Shown: piece by piece, positions 8,758 to 17,573 of the stretch
Numbering within the stretch: position 1 is the stretch's first letter
Layout of the letters: each line of letters starts with the position of its first letter
Assembly: GCA_027307165.1 (NCBI GenBank)
Contig: DAHUXM010000027.1
Location: 186,001-250,000 of the forward strand
DNA length: 64,000 nt
DNA from: Gemmatimonadota bacterium
GTDB lineage: Bacteria > Gemmatimonadota > Gemmatimonadetes > Gemmatimonadales > Gemmatimonadaceae
Direction of reading: 5' to 3'
The notes under the pieces: model-generated
What the model was told of the DNA's origin: nothing
The model's database searches: none
The model's input: the letters and a program-made list of their open reading frames with translations, nothing else
Made by a program: the position numbers and the translations under genes

Positions 8758-9936
8758 TCAGCTGCGTGCAGGCACCTTGACCGGCTTGATCGCGTGACCG
8801 TCGCGGATGTCGTCCGAGGGGTTCAGCGCGACCGTCGCTCCCTCGTCCACACCCGATAGTATCTCTACCGTAGCGCCGTAATCACGCCCGACAGCGACCT
8901 TGTGATAGTGCGCGACGTTATGGTCGTCTATCACGATCACCTGCGTGCCGCCGGCATTGAAGAGAAGCGCATTGGCCGGTACCACAACCGGCGCGAGCAT
9001 TCCGCCGGTCGCAAGATCCACCTGCACGAAGCTTCCGGAGAGCAGCGAATGATCGGTGTTCGCGACGTCCACTTCTACGAGAAGAGTTCGCGTGCCGGGA
9101 TCGAGTGCTGCAGCAGTGCGTGCAACCTTGCCGGAAAATACATGGTTGTGCTGCTCTGCCAGCGACACGCTGGCCTTCTGTCCGATCTGAATGGAAGGCG
9201 CCAGCGATTGCGGCACGTTCACGTAAACGCGCATCGTGTCCGTCTGCGATACGCGAAATAGCCCGAGTCCGCCGGTTCCCGCGCCACTGGTGCCTGGACT
9301 CACGAGGGTGCCGACATCGACATTGCGCGCGGTAACCACGCCGGCGAACGGCGCAGTGACCTTGTTGAATCCCTGCACGCTCGTGAGGCGCTGAACGTTG
9401 GCTCGCTGTGCATTCGCCGTAGCGGCGCTCGCCTCGTACGCCGCTGTCTTCTCATCCAATTCCTGCTGGCTCACTGCACTGTCGCGCGCGAGTGACTTCC
9501 ATCGATCCAGGTCGCTCTTTGCAAGCGCGAGCGACGCGTTTGCCTGGCTCAACTGCGCTTTCGCTTGCTGTACTTCCTGATCCACTTCGGGTGCTTCTAT
9601 GGTCGCGAGCACCTGTCCGTCCTTCACGCGGGCACCGATGTCGGCGTACCAGTGGCGGACGTATCCGGCGGAGCGTGCGTAGACGACGGCTTCGTGCAGT
9701 GGCTGAAGCGTGCCTGGCAGAACGAGCGGCGAGCTCTTTGCCCGCACGGCTGTCGAGACCGAGGTAGGCATGGCGGTGTCCGAAACCGCGCGGACTTCGT
9801 CAGCCAGCGCGCGTCGCTGCGCGATGCGGGGAATGATTCCGATCGCCAGCAGGATCATGACGATGGCGGCGAAGACCGGCAGTGTCGCGCGTGAGCGGCG
9901 CCGCGGGGCGGGGGAATGGGATGATGATTGCGTCAT
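8758..9936 (-). CDS. RND efflux periplasmic adaptor (membrane fusion protein)
   Basis: This 392-residue protein has an N-terminal membrane anchor (about residues 20-37), a biotinyl-lipoyl-like half (VLPGTLQPLHEAVVYARSAGYV), a coiled-coil hairpin around residues 110-180 (QEVQQAKAQLSQANASLAL to QELDEKTAAYEASAATANAQ), the second lipoyl half (FNKVTAPFAGVVTARNVDVG), a beta-barrel, and a membrane-proximal domain ending near residue 385. It links the inner-membrane pump to the TolC-like channel. It is the last gene of the efflux operon and overlaps the permease stop by 4 bp. Substrate class is not readable from sequence; there is no metal-binding Met/His extension that would suggest Cu or Ag export. 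Confidence 0.93.
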   Translation of the reverse strand: MTQSSSHSPAPRRRSRATLPVFAAIVMILLAIGIIPRIAQRRALADEVRAVSDTAMPTSVSTAVRAKSSPLVLPGTLQPLHEAVVYARSAGYVRHWYADIGARVKDGQVLATIEAPEVDQEVQQAKAQLSQANASLALAKSDLDRWKSLARDSAVSQQELDEKTAAYEASAATANAQRANVQRLTSVQGFNKVTAPFAGVVTARNVDVGTLVSPGTSGAGTGGLGLFRVSQTDTMRVYVNVPQSLAPSIQIGQKASVSLAEQHNHVFSGKVARTAAALDPGTRTLLVEVDVANTDHSLLSGSFVQVDLATGGMLAPVVVPANALLFNAGGTQVIVIDDHNVAHYHKVAVGRDYGATVEILSGVDEGATVALNPSDDIRDGHAIKPVKVPARS

Positions 9937-12900
9937 GAGTGCAACAGTGGGTCATCCACGCCACCCGGTGGTCGGATGCGCAGAACGCTGTAAACAACGG
10001 GAACGAGCACGAGTGTCGCGACTGTCGCGATGATCAATCCACCAATCACCGCTCTGCCAAGTGGTGCATTCTGCTCACCGCCCTCACCGAAGCCGAGCGC
10101 CATGGGAAGCATGCCGATTATCATCGCGAGCGCAGTCATGAGTACGGGCCGAAGACGCGTCTTGCCTGCGTCCAGCGCCGCCTCGACGGCATCGAGCCCG
10201 TCTGCACGGCGGGAATTTGCAAAGGTCACGACGAGGATGCTGTTGGCGGTCGCAACGCCCATCGCCATCACCGCGCCCATGAGCGACGGGACACTGAAAG
10301 TCGTGCGCGTGACGAAGAGCATCCAGACGATTCCGACCAGCGCGGCTGGAAGCGCCATGATGATGATGAACGGATCCAGCCACGACTGAAAGTTCACGAC
10401 CATCAGGAAGTAAACGAGCAGAATCGCGAAGGCCAGACCAAAACCCAGTCCGGTGAACGCATCGCGCATGCTGGAGACCTGTCCCCGCATCACGATGGTC
10501 GTCCCGACGGGCATCTTTTTCTGTATCTGTGCGACGACGTGATCGATGTCGCGCGCGACGCTGCCAAGGTCGCGGCCTTCCGCACCGGCATAGACGTCGT
10601 AGACGCGCTGAACATTGTAGTGGTCCACGACTGCTACCCCACTGCGTCGCGATCCGGTGGCGAGGTTGCCGAAGAGCTGCGGCGCCACGCCTGCGGCGAT
10701 CACTGGCGTCGATTCCAGATCGCTGAGCGATGACAGGCGATATTCCGGCGTCTGCACGGCAACCTTGTACGACACGCCGTTCTGGGGATTGAGGAAGAAG
10801 TTCGGAGCTGTCTGGCCGCTCGAGCTGAGCGAAATCAGCAGACTGTTCGCGACGTCGCGCTGCGTGAGGCCGAGTTGGGACGCACGCGTGCGGTCGACGG
10901 TGAAGTACAGCTCCGGTGCGTCGATGACCTGTTGCTGGCGCACGTCCACCGCTCCAGGGATGTGACGCATGGAGTCGGCTATCTGGCTCGCGACCGCATA
11001 TCCGTCGACGTTCTTGCCAGGCACCACCTGCACGTCGATCGCCGCCGGAAGACCGAGGTTGAGTATGCGATTGACTATGTCGGCTGGTTGGAATGCGAAC
11101 GTTACACCGGGAAAGCGCTGTCTGAAGTCGTCACGAAGCACGTTCATGTATTCGGCGGTGGAGCGCGCGCGGACCTCGTTGAGCGAGATCAGCAGCTCTG
11201 CATCCGCCGGCCCGATCGTCGCGTTGTCGCCCGTCGACAGGTTGATGCTGCTGGACGGAACTCCGACGTTCGCGAGGATCAGCCCGAGATCGCGGGGCGG
11301 AACGTCTTCGCGAATCGCGTGCTCGACCTGTGCTATGATGGCGTCGGTCTCCTCGAGCCGCGTTCCCGCCGGCGCACGGACATGAACTCGAAACTGGCCC
11401 GCGTCCACCCGCGGAAAGAAATCCTGGCCGACGAACGGAAGTAGCACGAGCGATGCGAGTACGGCACCCGTTGCACCGATGACGACGCGACGCCGATGCT
11501 GCAGCGCCGTCGTCAGCACGTTGCTGTACCACGCGCGCATGCGGTCGAAATGCGTCTCGAACCAGCGATTCACGCGCCAGAAGATGTCCGATACGGACGC
11601 ACCGCCGTGGTGCGCCGCGTACATCGTGACCTCGGCAGGCAGCAGATACCGCACCATCAACGGCACGAGAGTACGCGAGAGAACGTACGAGGCGAGCATC
11701 GCGAATATGACCGCCATCGCGAGCGGTTGAAACAGCGCGCCTGTCACGCCACCGAGGAAGAACACCGGCGTGAACACGACACAGATGGCAAGAGTCGAGA
11801 CGAATGCAGGTACAGCTATCTCGTCGGCACCATCGAGAATCGCCTGCATGAGCGGCTTGCCCGCTCCCAGGTTTCGATGAATGCTTTCTATCGTAACGGT
11901 AGCGTCATCCACCAGGATTCCGACTGCGAGCGCGAAGCCGCCAAGAGTCATGACGTTGAGACTCTGACCGAGCGCGGCGAGGCATATCATCGAAACCAGG
12001 ATGGACAACGGGATCGACGTCGCCACCACCAGCGTGCTGCGCCAACTGCCGAGAAAGAGCAGTATCATCGCCGCCGTCAGCAGTGCGGCTATGATCGCTT
12101 CGCGAAGCACCCCGTGCAACGAAGCGCGAACGTACAGCGACTCGTCCAGCATGAGGTTGAGCGATACACCCGCGGGAAGCGCCGCCTTGACGGCCGGCAG
12201 CGCAGCCTTGATGCGCGCGACTACGTCCAGCGTCGACGCATTGCCATTCTTTACGACGCTCTGGTAGACGCCGCGATGCCCGTTCTCCCGTACGAGATTC
12301 GTCTGAACTGCATAGCCGTCGCGAACCTGCGCCACATCCTTGATATAGACCGTGGTCCCGTTGACGGTCTTGATCGGCATGTCGTTGAGCATCGATGCGA
12401 CGTCGGGAGTGGAGTTCAGTCGTATGTAATACTCACGACTTCCGAACTTCGCCGTTCCGGAAGGCAGTACGAGATTCTGTACGTTGATTGCGTCGCTGAC
12501 ATCCGATGGTGAGACGCCTTTTGCGTACATCGCCGCGGGATCCAGGTCGACCATTACCTGGCGTGCCTTGCCCCCGTACGGCAAGGGAAGCGATGCACCC
12601 TGCACGGTGGCAAGCTTGAGCCGCATCGTGTTGGTCGCGAGATCATACAACTGCGTCTCCGACAGCGTCTTGCTGTCGACGCCGATCTGCAATACTGGCA
12701 CGTCCGTCGCGTTGAAGCGAAGGATGATCGGCGGCTGAATTCCCGGCGGGAGGTTCTTGACCGCGGTCTGTGAGGCGGAGGTGATCTCCGCGAGTGCGGT
12801 CGGTATGTCGGTGCCGGGCTGGAAATAGACCTTGATGACGCCAACGCCGTTGATCGATTGCGATTCGATGTGCTCGATGCTTCCGACGGTCGCGCTGTAG

Positions 12901-13109
12901 TAGCGTTCCGCAGTCGAGACGATCCGGCGCTCCATCTCTTCCGGGGGCATTCCGCCGTATTGCCACACTACCGTCACCAGCGGAATGTTGATGGCTGGGA
13001 AGATGTCGGTCGGCATCCTGAGCGCCGAGACGACTCCGAACAGCGCGATCAGTATCGAGACCACGACGAAGGTGTACGGCCTCCGAAGTGCCAGCTTGAC
13101 GATCCACAT
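9933..13109 (-). CDS. RND family efflux permease
   Basis: At 1058 residues it has the full RND length with 12 predicted transmembrane helices and two large periplasmic loops. It begins MWIVKLALRRPYTFVVVSIL, as is usual for TM1. The proton relay region in TM4 reads VGILVDDATVTIESIHRNL, with the paired Asp typical of hydrophobic/amphiphilic efflux pumps (HAE class), rather than the heavy-metal pattern. The ATG at 13109 abuts the stop of the TolC-like gene directly, and its own 3' end overlaps the adaptor gene by 4 bp, so all three are translationally coupled. Role: proton-driven export of drugs, lipids or other amphiphiles. Confidence 0.95.
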   Translation of the reverse strand: MWIVKLALRRPYTFVVVSILIALFGVVSALRMPTDIFPAINIPLVTVVWQYGGMPPEEMERRIVSTAERYYSATVGSIEHIESQSINGVGVIKVYFQPGTDIPTALAEITSASQTAVKNLPPGIQPPIILRFNATDVPVLQIGVDSKTLSETQLYDLATNTMRLKLATVQGASLPLPYGGKARQVMVDLDPAAMYAKGVSPSDVSDAINVQNLVLPSGTAKFGSREYYIRLNSTPDVASMLNDMPIKTVNGTTVYIKDVAQVRDGYAVQTNLVRENGHRGVYQSVVKNGNASTLDVVARIKAALPAVKAALPAGVSLNLMLDESLYVRASLHGVLREAIIAALLTAAMILLFLGSWRSTLVVATSIPLSILVSMICLAALGQSLNVMTLGGFALAVGILVDDATVTIESIHRNLGAGKPLMQAILDGADEIAVPAFVSTLAICVVFTPVFFLGGVTGALFQPLAMAVIFAMLASYVLSRTLVPLMVRYLLPAEVTMYAAHHGGASVSDIFWRVNRWFETHFDRMRAWYSNVLTTALQHRRRVVIGATGAVLASLVLLPFVGQDFFPRVDAGQFRVHVRAPAGTRLEETDAIIAQVEHAIREDVPPRDLGLILANVGVPSSSINLSTGDNATIGPADAELLISLNEVRARSTAEYMNVLRDDFRQRFPGVTFAFQPADIVNRILNLGLPAAIDVQVVPGKNVDGYAVASQIADSMRHIPGAVDVRQQQVIDAPELYFTVDRTRASQLGLTQRDVANSLLISLSSSGQTAPNFFLNPQNGVSYKVAVQTPEYRLSSLSDLESTPVIAAGVAPQLFGNLATGSRRSGVAVVDHYNVQRVYDVYAGAEGRDLGSVARDIDHVVAQIQKKMPVGTTIVMRGQVSSMRDAFTGLGFGLAFAILLVYFLMVVNFQSWLDPFIIIMALPAALVGIVWMLFVTRTTFSVPSLMGAVMAMGVATANSILVVTFANSRRADGLDAVEAALDAGKTRLRPVLMTALAMIIGMLPMALGFGEGGEQNAPLGRAVIGGLIIATVATLVLVPVVYSVLRIRPPGGVDDPLLHS

Positions 13110-14489
13110 CTATCTGAGCTCCCGGCCGAGCACGCGCTCGAGTCTGGCTCGCGCGATCTGGTAATCGTAGCGTGCCTGCACGAGCGAAGTTTCTGCCTGC
13201 GCGAGATTGAGCTGCGACGTCACCTCATCGAGAAAAGTCGACGCGCCGGCCCTGTACCGCAGCTCCTGCACGCGTAGATCTTCGCGCGCAGCATCGACTG
13301 CCTCGCGCGCGAATCCGATTCTCTGCGCCGCCACTGTCGCGTCGTCGTACGACTTCACCGCGTCGGCGCGCACACCGCGCTCGGTATCGACGGCGGCCGA
13401 GTGTGCTGCCACTGCATCCGCCTCTGCACGAGTGACGGAAGCGCCGCGCTGGAATCCGTTGAACAGCGGGTAGGAAATCCCGAGCTGTAACGTCCATCCG
13501 CCAACCGGGCGCGGATTCACCGAGCGCTGTTCCAGCCAACCGTAACCGCCGCTCGCAAGAACGGTGGGAAGGTACTGTGCACGTGCTGCCGTGATCGCCG
13601 CGTCCGCGGATTGCGCGGCGGCTGTCGCGGCACGTGCCACCGGCGCTGCGCTCACTGCATTCCTCACCAGCGAATCGCGAGAGACCGGAAGCGGAACCGA
13701 ATCGTCGTCGGGCACCGGCGCGGCATCTACAGGTACGTCGCTCCCGATCGTGCGGGCCAGCGCGAACCGGCTTGCTGTCTTCTGTGATCCAGCCGTTGCA
13801 AGTGCGTCCCGCGCCGTGGCGAGTGCGACCCGCGCGCGAAGTACGTCGGAGCGTGTGGTCGTGCCCGCCCGCAGGCGACTGTCGGCATCCCGCATTGCCA
13901 GCTGTGCCTGCGCAACCTGTGCTGTAGCGACATCGACGAGCTCGCTCGCCCGCAACACGTCGAAGTAAGCCTGCTTCGTCGCGAGCCGCACGTCGAATTC
14001 ACTCGCGGTGAGACCTGCATCCGCGGCGACCTGTTGCGCATCGGCGCTCTGGCGCTCTGCACCCCGCCGTCCACCCGTGAACACCGGAACGGCCGCTGAA
14101 ATCCCGGAGCCGTAGGTATCGTCCAGCGGGCGGATGGAAGACGAAACCGGAATCCCGTTTGTGACGCTACTTCCTCCTTGAACAGTCGTTCCACGACCGG
14201 CGGTGGAGGCAACGCCGAGTGATGGGAGGTATTCGCCGGTAACCACGCGTCGGTTTGCTCGGGCGGTCGTGACTGCTGCCTTGCCCGCCGCGAGCGCCGG
14301 ATTCACGCGCGCGGCCATCGCCAACGCTTCGGGCAGTGTTACGGTGCGAAGAGAGTCGGCCGGCCGCTGGGCGCGCATCAGCGCGGGTAACATCACGGCG
14401 CCGGCAAGAAGAGCGCGCAGCCTGAGAGAAAGTGGAACCGGAATGTTGGTTGGAGCTGGGATGGTGCGACTTGATGGCGGCTTGAGCAT
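13110..14489 (-). CDS. TolC-like outer-membrane efflux protein
   Basis: The 459-residue form starts at 14489; an ORF extension to 14666 adds 59 residues unlike a signal peptide and overlaps the divergent permease promoter. The start gives a basic N-terminus and a hydrophobic stretch ending ALMRAQ. Two repeated OEP domains follow, beginning at LPEALAMAARVNPALAAGKAAV and near TAAAQSADAAITAARAQYLP, each with the long coiled helices expected of a trimeric channel. It is the first gene of the efflux operon, unlike the more common adaptor-permease-channel order. Confidence 0.92.
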   Translation of the reverse strand: MLKPPSSRTIPAPTNIPVPLSLRLRALLAGAVMLPALMRAQRPADSLRTVTLPEALAMAARVNPALAAGKAAVTTARANRRVVTGEYLPSLGVASTAGRGTTVQGGSSVTNGIPVSSSIRPLDDTYGSGISAAVPVFTGGRRGAERQSADAQQVAADAGLTASEFDVRLATKQAYFDVLRASELVDVATAQVAQAQLAMRDADSRLRAGTTTRSDVLRARVALATARDALATAGSQKTASRFALARTIGSDVPVDAAPVPDDDSVPLPVSRDSLVRNAVSAAPVARAATAAAQSADAAITAARAQYLPTVLASGGYGWLEQRSVNPRPVGGWTLQLGISYPLFNGFQRGASVTRAEADAVAAHSAAVDTERGVRADAVKSYDDATVAAQRIGFAREAVDAAREDLRVQELRYRAGASTFLDEVTSQLNLAQAETSLVQARYDYQIARARLERVLGRELR

Positions 14490-14599
14490 GGGCGGGGCCC
14501 CGCCAGGACAGATACGCCCTGGTGCCGCCGCCTGTTGCAGTGGGTGGCGGCCGGAGTCCCGATCAACTAAGCTACGCGTTCCATGACATTGTGTCCTCC

Positions 14600-15436
14600 A
14601 TGAGTGTTCTTGCCATGACGGGGCTGGTCGCGATTGGCTCATTCGCGGCTGGTATGCTTGGAGCACTCACGGGGCTCGGCGGTGGCATGATCATCGTGCC
14701 TATGCTCACCCTGGTGTTCGGGGTGGATATCAGGTATGCGATCGGCGCTTCACTGATTTCGGTGATAGCGACCTCGTCCGGTGCGGCTGCCGCGTATGTC
14801 CGTGAGGGCTACACCAACATTCGAATCGGAATGTTCCTGGAAGTAGCGACCACGCTCGGCGCGCTGGGCGGAGCCTACATTGCCGGACTCATCTCGACAA
14901 GCGCCATAGCGGTAATCTTCTCCCTGGTACTGGCGTACTCGGCCTACCGGTCGTTTCAGCCGCGGGAAGAGCATTCCATCGACGGTCCGCCGGACAAGTG
15001 GGCGACTCGCCTCAGGATGGACGGCACATACCCGACCGCCGAGGGGATGCAGCCCTACACAGTCCACGCAGTGCCGACCGGCTTCTCGCTCATGTTCCTC
15101 GCCGGAATCCTGTCCGGGCTGCTTGGCATCGGGTCGGGAGCCGTGAAGGTGCTCGCAATGGATCAGGCGATGCGTCTTCCGTTCAAGGTCTCGACGACGA
15201 CGAGCAACTTCATGATCGGCGTGACCGCCGCGGCGAGCGCGGGCGTCTATCTGCATCGCGGGTACATCGATCCTGTGCTCGCGTTTCCCGTCATGCTCGG
15301 CGTGCTTGCCGGTGCGCTTACGGGTGCACGAGTTCTTGCCGGCGCCAAGGTGCGCGCACTGCGCACGATATTCACCGTCGTGATAGTGTTTCTCGCGGTG
15401 GAGATGGCTTATAAGGGTCTGCGAGGCGGCATATGA
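14600..15436 (+). CDS. TauE/SafE family sulfite or organosulfur exporter
   Basis: The product is 278 residues from the ATG at 14600, with eight or so hydrophobic helices and two related halves. The repeated signatures GMLGALTGLGGGMIIVPML (residues about 18-36) and GILSGLLGIGSGAVKVLAMD (about 170-190) are the hallmark of the TauE/SafE family. Members export sulfite, sulfoacetate or other anions, but substrates vary widely. It overlaps the DUF1634 gene by 4 bp (ATGA), a pairing that recurs in bacteria and implies a two-part membrane system. Confidence 0.93.
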   Translation: MSVLAMTGLVAIGSFAAGMLGALTGLGGGMIIVPMLTLVFGVDIRYAIGASLISVIATSSGAAAAYVREGYTNIRIGMFLEVATTLGALGGAYIAGLISTSAIAVIFSLVLAYSAYRSFQPREEHSIDGPPDKWATRLRMDGTYPTAEGMQPYTVHAVPTGFSLMFLAGILSGLLGIGSGAVKVLAMDQAMRLPFKVSTTTSNFMIGVTAAASAGVYLHRGYIDPVLAFPVMLGVLAGALTGARVLAGAKVRALRTIFTVVIVFLAVEMAYKGLRGGI

Positions 15437-15831
15437 GTGAGCCGCTGTGGCGCACCGGTCGCTGGAGCGACGAGCACGTAGAGCTCTTCGTCGGAAATCT
15501 CCTGCGTTGGGGAGTGATCATAGCCGCTGCCGTGACTGTTGTCGGTGGCGCGCTCTTCCTCTCGTTGCATGGCGGAAGAATCGCGGATTACCACGTATTC
15601 CATGGACAACCGGATGCACTCAAATCCGTCTCCAACGTCGTGGCCAACGCACTGCGGTTCCAGCCCGAGGCGGTGATCCAGCTGGGGCTGCTGTTGTTGA
15701 TCGCAACTCCGATCGCCCGCGTCGCACTGTCGCTGCTCGCATTCGTGAAGCAGCACGACCGCACCTACATCGTAGTTACGGCGATCGTGCTGGGCTTGCT
15801 TCTCTACAGCTTGACGGGAGCGGGCGCCTAG
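15433..15831 (+). CDS. DUF1634 membrane protein, partner of TauE/SafE permease
   Basis: This is a 132-residue protein with three hydrophobic helices (about residues 25-45, 75-97 and 108-128). The segments LLRWGVIIAAAVTVVGGALF and FQPEAVIQLGLLLLIATPIARV match the DUF1634 family, which is regularly encoded beside TauE/SafE permeases, as here by an ATGA overlap. Function is unknown; it may be a small accessory subunit of the exporter. Confidence 0.9.
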   Translation: MSEPLWRTGRWSDEHVELFVGNLLRWGVIIAAAVTVVGGALFLSLHGGRIADYHVFHGQPDALKSVSNVVANALRFQPEAVIQLGLLLLIATPIARVALSLLAFVKQHDRTYIVVTAIVLGLLLYSLTGAGA

Positions 15832-15870
15832 CCTGCCCACCGAAACCGTTCTCCGCAACAGGTCACGTCA

Positions 15871-17448
15871 ATGTTAGCGTCGATCGTCACACTCCTGACG
15901 TTGCTCGGCACGATATCACCTGCGCACGTCGCTCCGGCACCGGTCCCGCAGATTCACTACACCGTAGCGATGCCGGATCCGGCGTCGCACCTGTACACCG
16001 TCACCATCGATGTCGATGGCGTGAAGGGATCTGTCCTGAAGCTGCAGATGCCGGTCTGGTCCCCCGGACGGTACGCGCGTATGGATTTCGCCAAGAACGT
16101 ACAGGAGTTCTCCGTAACAGATGGTAACGGCAAGGCGCTCAAATGGGATCGCGAGAACGGATCGCTGTGGCGCGTCTACCCCGGTACTGCGCATCGCGTT
16201 GTAGCTCACTATCGCGTATTCGGCGACGATCTGTCCGGAACATTCAGCGTGCTCGACACGTTGCACGCGAACTGGAATGGTGCATCGCTCTTCATGTACG
16301 TCGAGGGCCGCAAGCCCTCGCCGGTGACGTTGCATGTCGACGCACCCGATGGGTGGCACATCATCAACGGAGATGCGCAGAAGCTCGACCAGACCGATTA
16401 TTCATTCGAGAACTACGACCGCCTGATCGACACACCTACCGAAGCCGCGCCTGGTTTCATGGTCGATTCGTTCACGGTCGACAACAGACTGTATCGCACG
16501 GTCGTTCATCACAACGGACCGACCACCCCCGAAGAACGCGCCCGCTTCGTGGCCTCGATTCGGAGAATCGTCGAGGCTCACAACCACGTGATCGGACCGC
16601 CGCCGCTGCGCATGTACACATTCCTCTTCCACATCGGCTTTCCCGGTGGCGATGGCATGGAGCACCTGTACTCCACGCAGATCATCGATCGCAGGCCGTG
16701 GGTGGATACTGCCTCCGTTCTCGCGGGAGTGGAAACCGCCGCGCACGAATACTTCCACGTGTGGAACGTCAAGCGCATCCGGCCGTTCGCGCTCGGGCCG
16801 TTCGACTACACGCGCGAGCAGTATCAGCCGAGTCTGTGGGTGGCGGAAGGATGGACGCAGTATTATGGCGAGATGGCGACATCGCGCGCGAAGCTTGGCT
16901 CGACCGAAGACACGTATGCGATGATGGCGGGAATCGTCCAGGCGAACCTGACCGCGCCGGGCCGCAAGGAAGTCTCCGCACGCACGGCCTCGTTCGAGGC
17001 TCCGTTCTTCGACGGCGCACCGCGTGCTCAGAAGACGAATGCGTCGCAAACATTCTTCACCTATTACTTCAAGGGTGCTGGCATTGCGCTCGCGCTCGAT
17101 CTGATGATCCGCGACCAGAGCAACAACGTGCGCTCGCTGGACGATGCCCTGCGTGCGCTCAAGAAGCTTTCGTGGGATCAGCCGAATGCGTCCTACTACC
17201 TGCAGGGACGCGGCTACACCGAGGCCGACGTGGAGCGCGCGGTATCTCAGGTCATGGGCAAGGACATGCATCCCTGGTTCGAGCGGCACGTGGGCGGAAA
17301 GGAAGACATAGACTTCGACCGCGTCCTCGCTCTGGCCGGTCTGAAGCTGAACCGCGATGCCACGCGCTGGACGATTACTGCCGATCCGAGCGCATCCTCC
17401 AGGCAGATCGCGATACGGGACTCGTGGCTGGCGGACTCCCAGCAGTAG
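15871..17448 (+). CDS. Secreted M61 family (glycyl aminopeptidase-like) metallopeptidase
   Basis: The protein has 525 residues with a signal peptide (about residues 1-20). The N-terminal M61 beta domain (LYTVTIDVDGVKGSVLKLQM, PVWSPGRY) is followed by the catalytic domain: HEYFH at residues 292-296 and the third ligand E326 in EGWTQYY. Most M61 proteins are about 600 residues and end in a PDZ domain. This one stops at ALAGLKLNRDATRWTITADP without a recognisable PDZ, so the domain appears to be absent. It follows the DUF1634 gene by 39 bp but has its own signal-bearing start, and may or may not be cotranscribed. Confidence 0.92.
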   Translation: MLASIVTLLTLLGTISPAHVAPAPVPQIHYTVAMPDPASHLYTVTIDVDGVKGSVLKLQMPVWSPGRYARMDFAKNVQEFSVTDGNGKALKWDRENGSLWRVYPGTAHRVVAHYRVFGDDLSGTFSVLDTLHANWNGASLFMYVEGRKPSPVTLHVDAPDGWHIINGDAQKLDQTDYSFENYDRLIDTPTEAAPGFMVDSFTVDNRLYRTVVHHNGPTTPEERARFVASIRRIVEAHNHVIGPPPLRMYTFLFHIGFPGGDGMEHLYSTQIIDRRPWVDTASVLAGVETAAHEYFHVWNVKRIRPFALGPFDYTREQYQPSLWVAEGWTQYYGEMATSRAKLGSTEDTYAMMAGIVQANLTAPGRKEVSARTASFEAPFFDGAPRAQKTNASQTFFTYYFKGAGIALALDLMIRDQSNNVRSLDDALRALKKLSWDQPNASYYLQGRGYTEADVERAVSQVMGKDMHPWFERHVGGKEDIDFDRVLALAGLKLNRDATRWTITADPSASSRQIAIRDSWLADSQQ

Positions 17449-17515
17449 GTCGCCAATGGTAGCTCCACAGTCGTAGCGCGCTGCCTCGAACCGCGTCCCG
17501 TTGCCGAACCATGAA

Positions 17516-17540
17516 GCGATGGCAGTGACACTGCCATCGC
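17516..17540. terminator. Perfect hairpin downstream of the M61 gene
   Basis: GCGATGGCAG and its exact complement form a 10-bp stem with the loop TGACA, 67 bp after the M61 stop and 33 bp before the next start. There is no T-run, so it may be a weak or Rho-assisted terminator or a leader structure for the next gene. Confidence 0.45.
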
Positions 17541-17573
17541 CGGATCGTCATTTGTCAACCTCAACGACGTGTA

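Noticed and set aside
11496-12512. A 338-codon plus-strand ORF inside the RND permease gene
   Set aside because: Highly charged chance frame (Arg/His/Glu runs) antisense to a conserved transporter.
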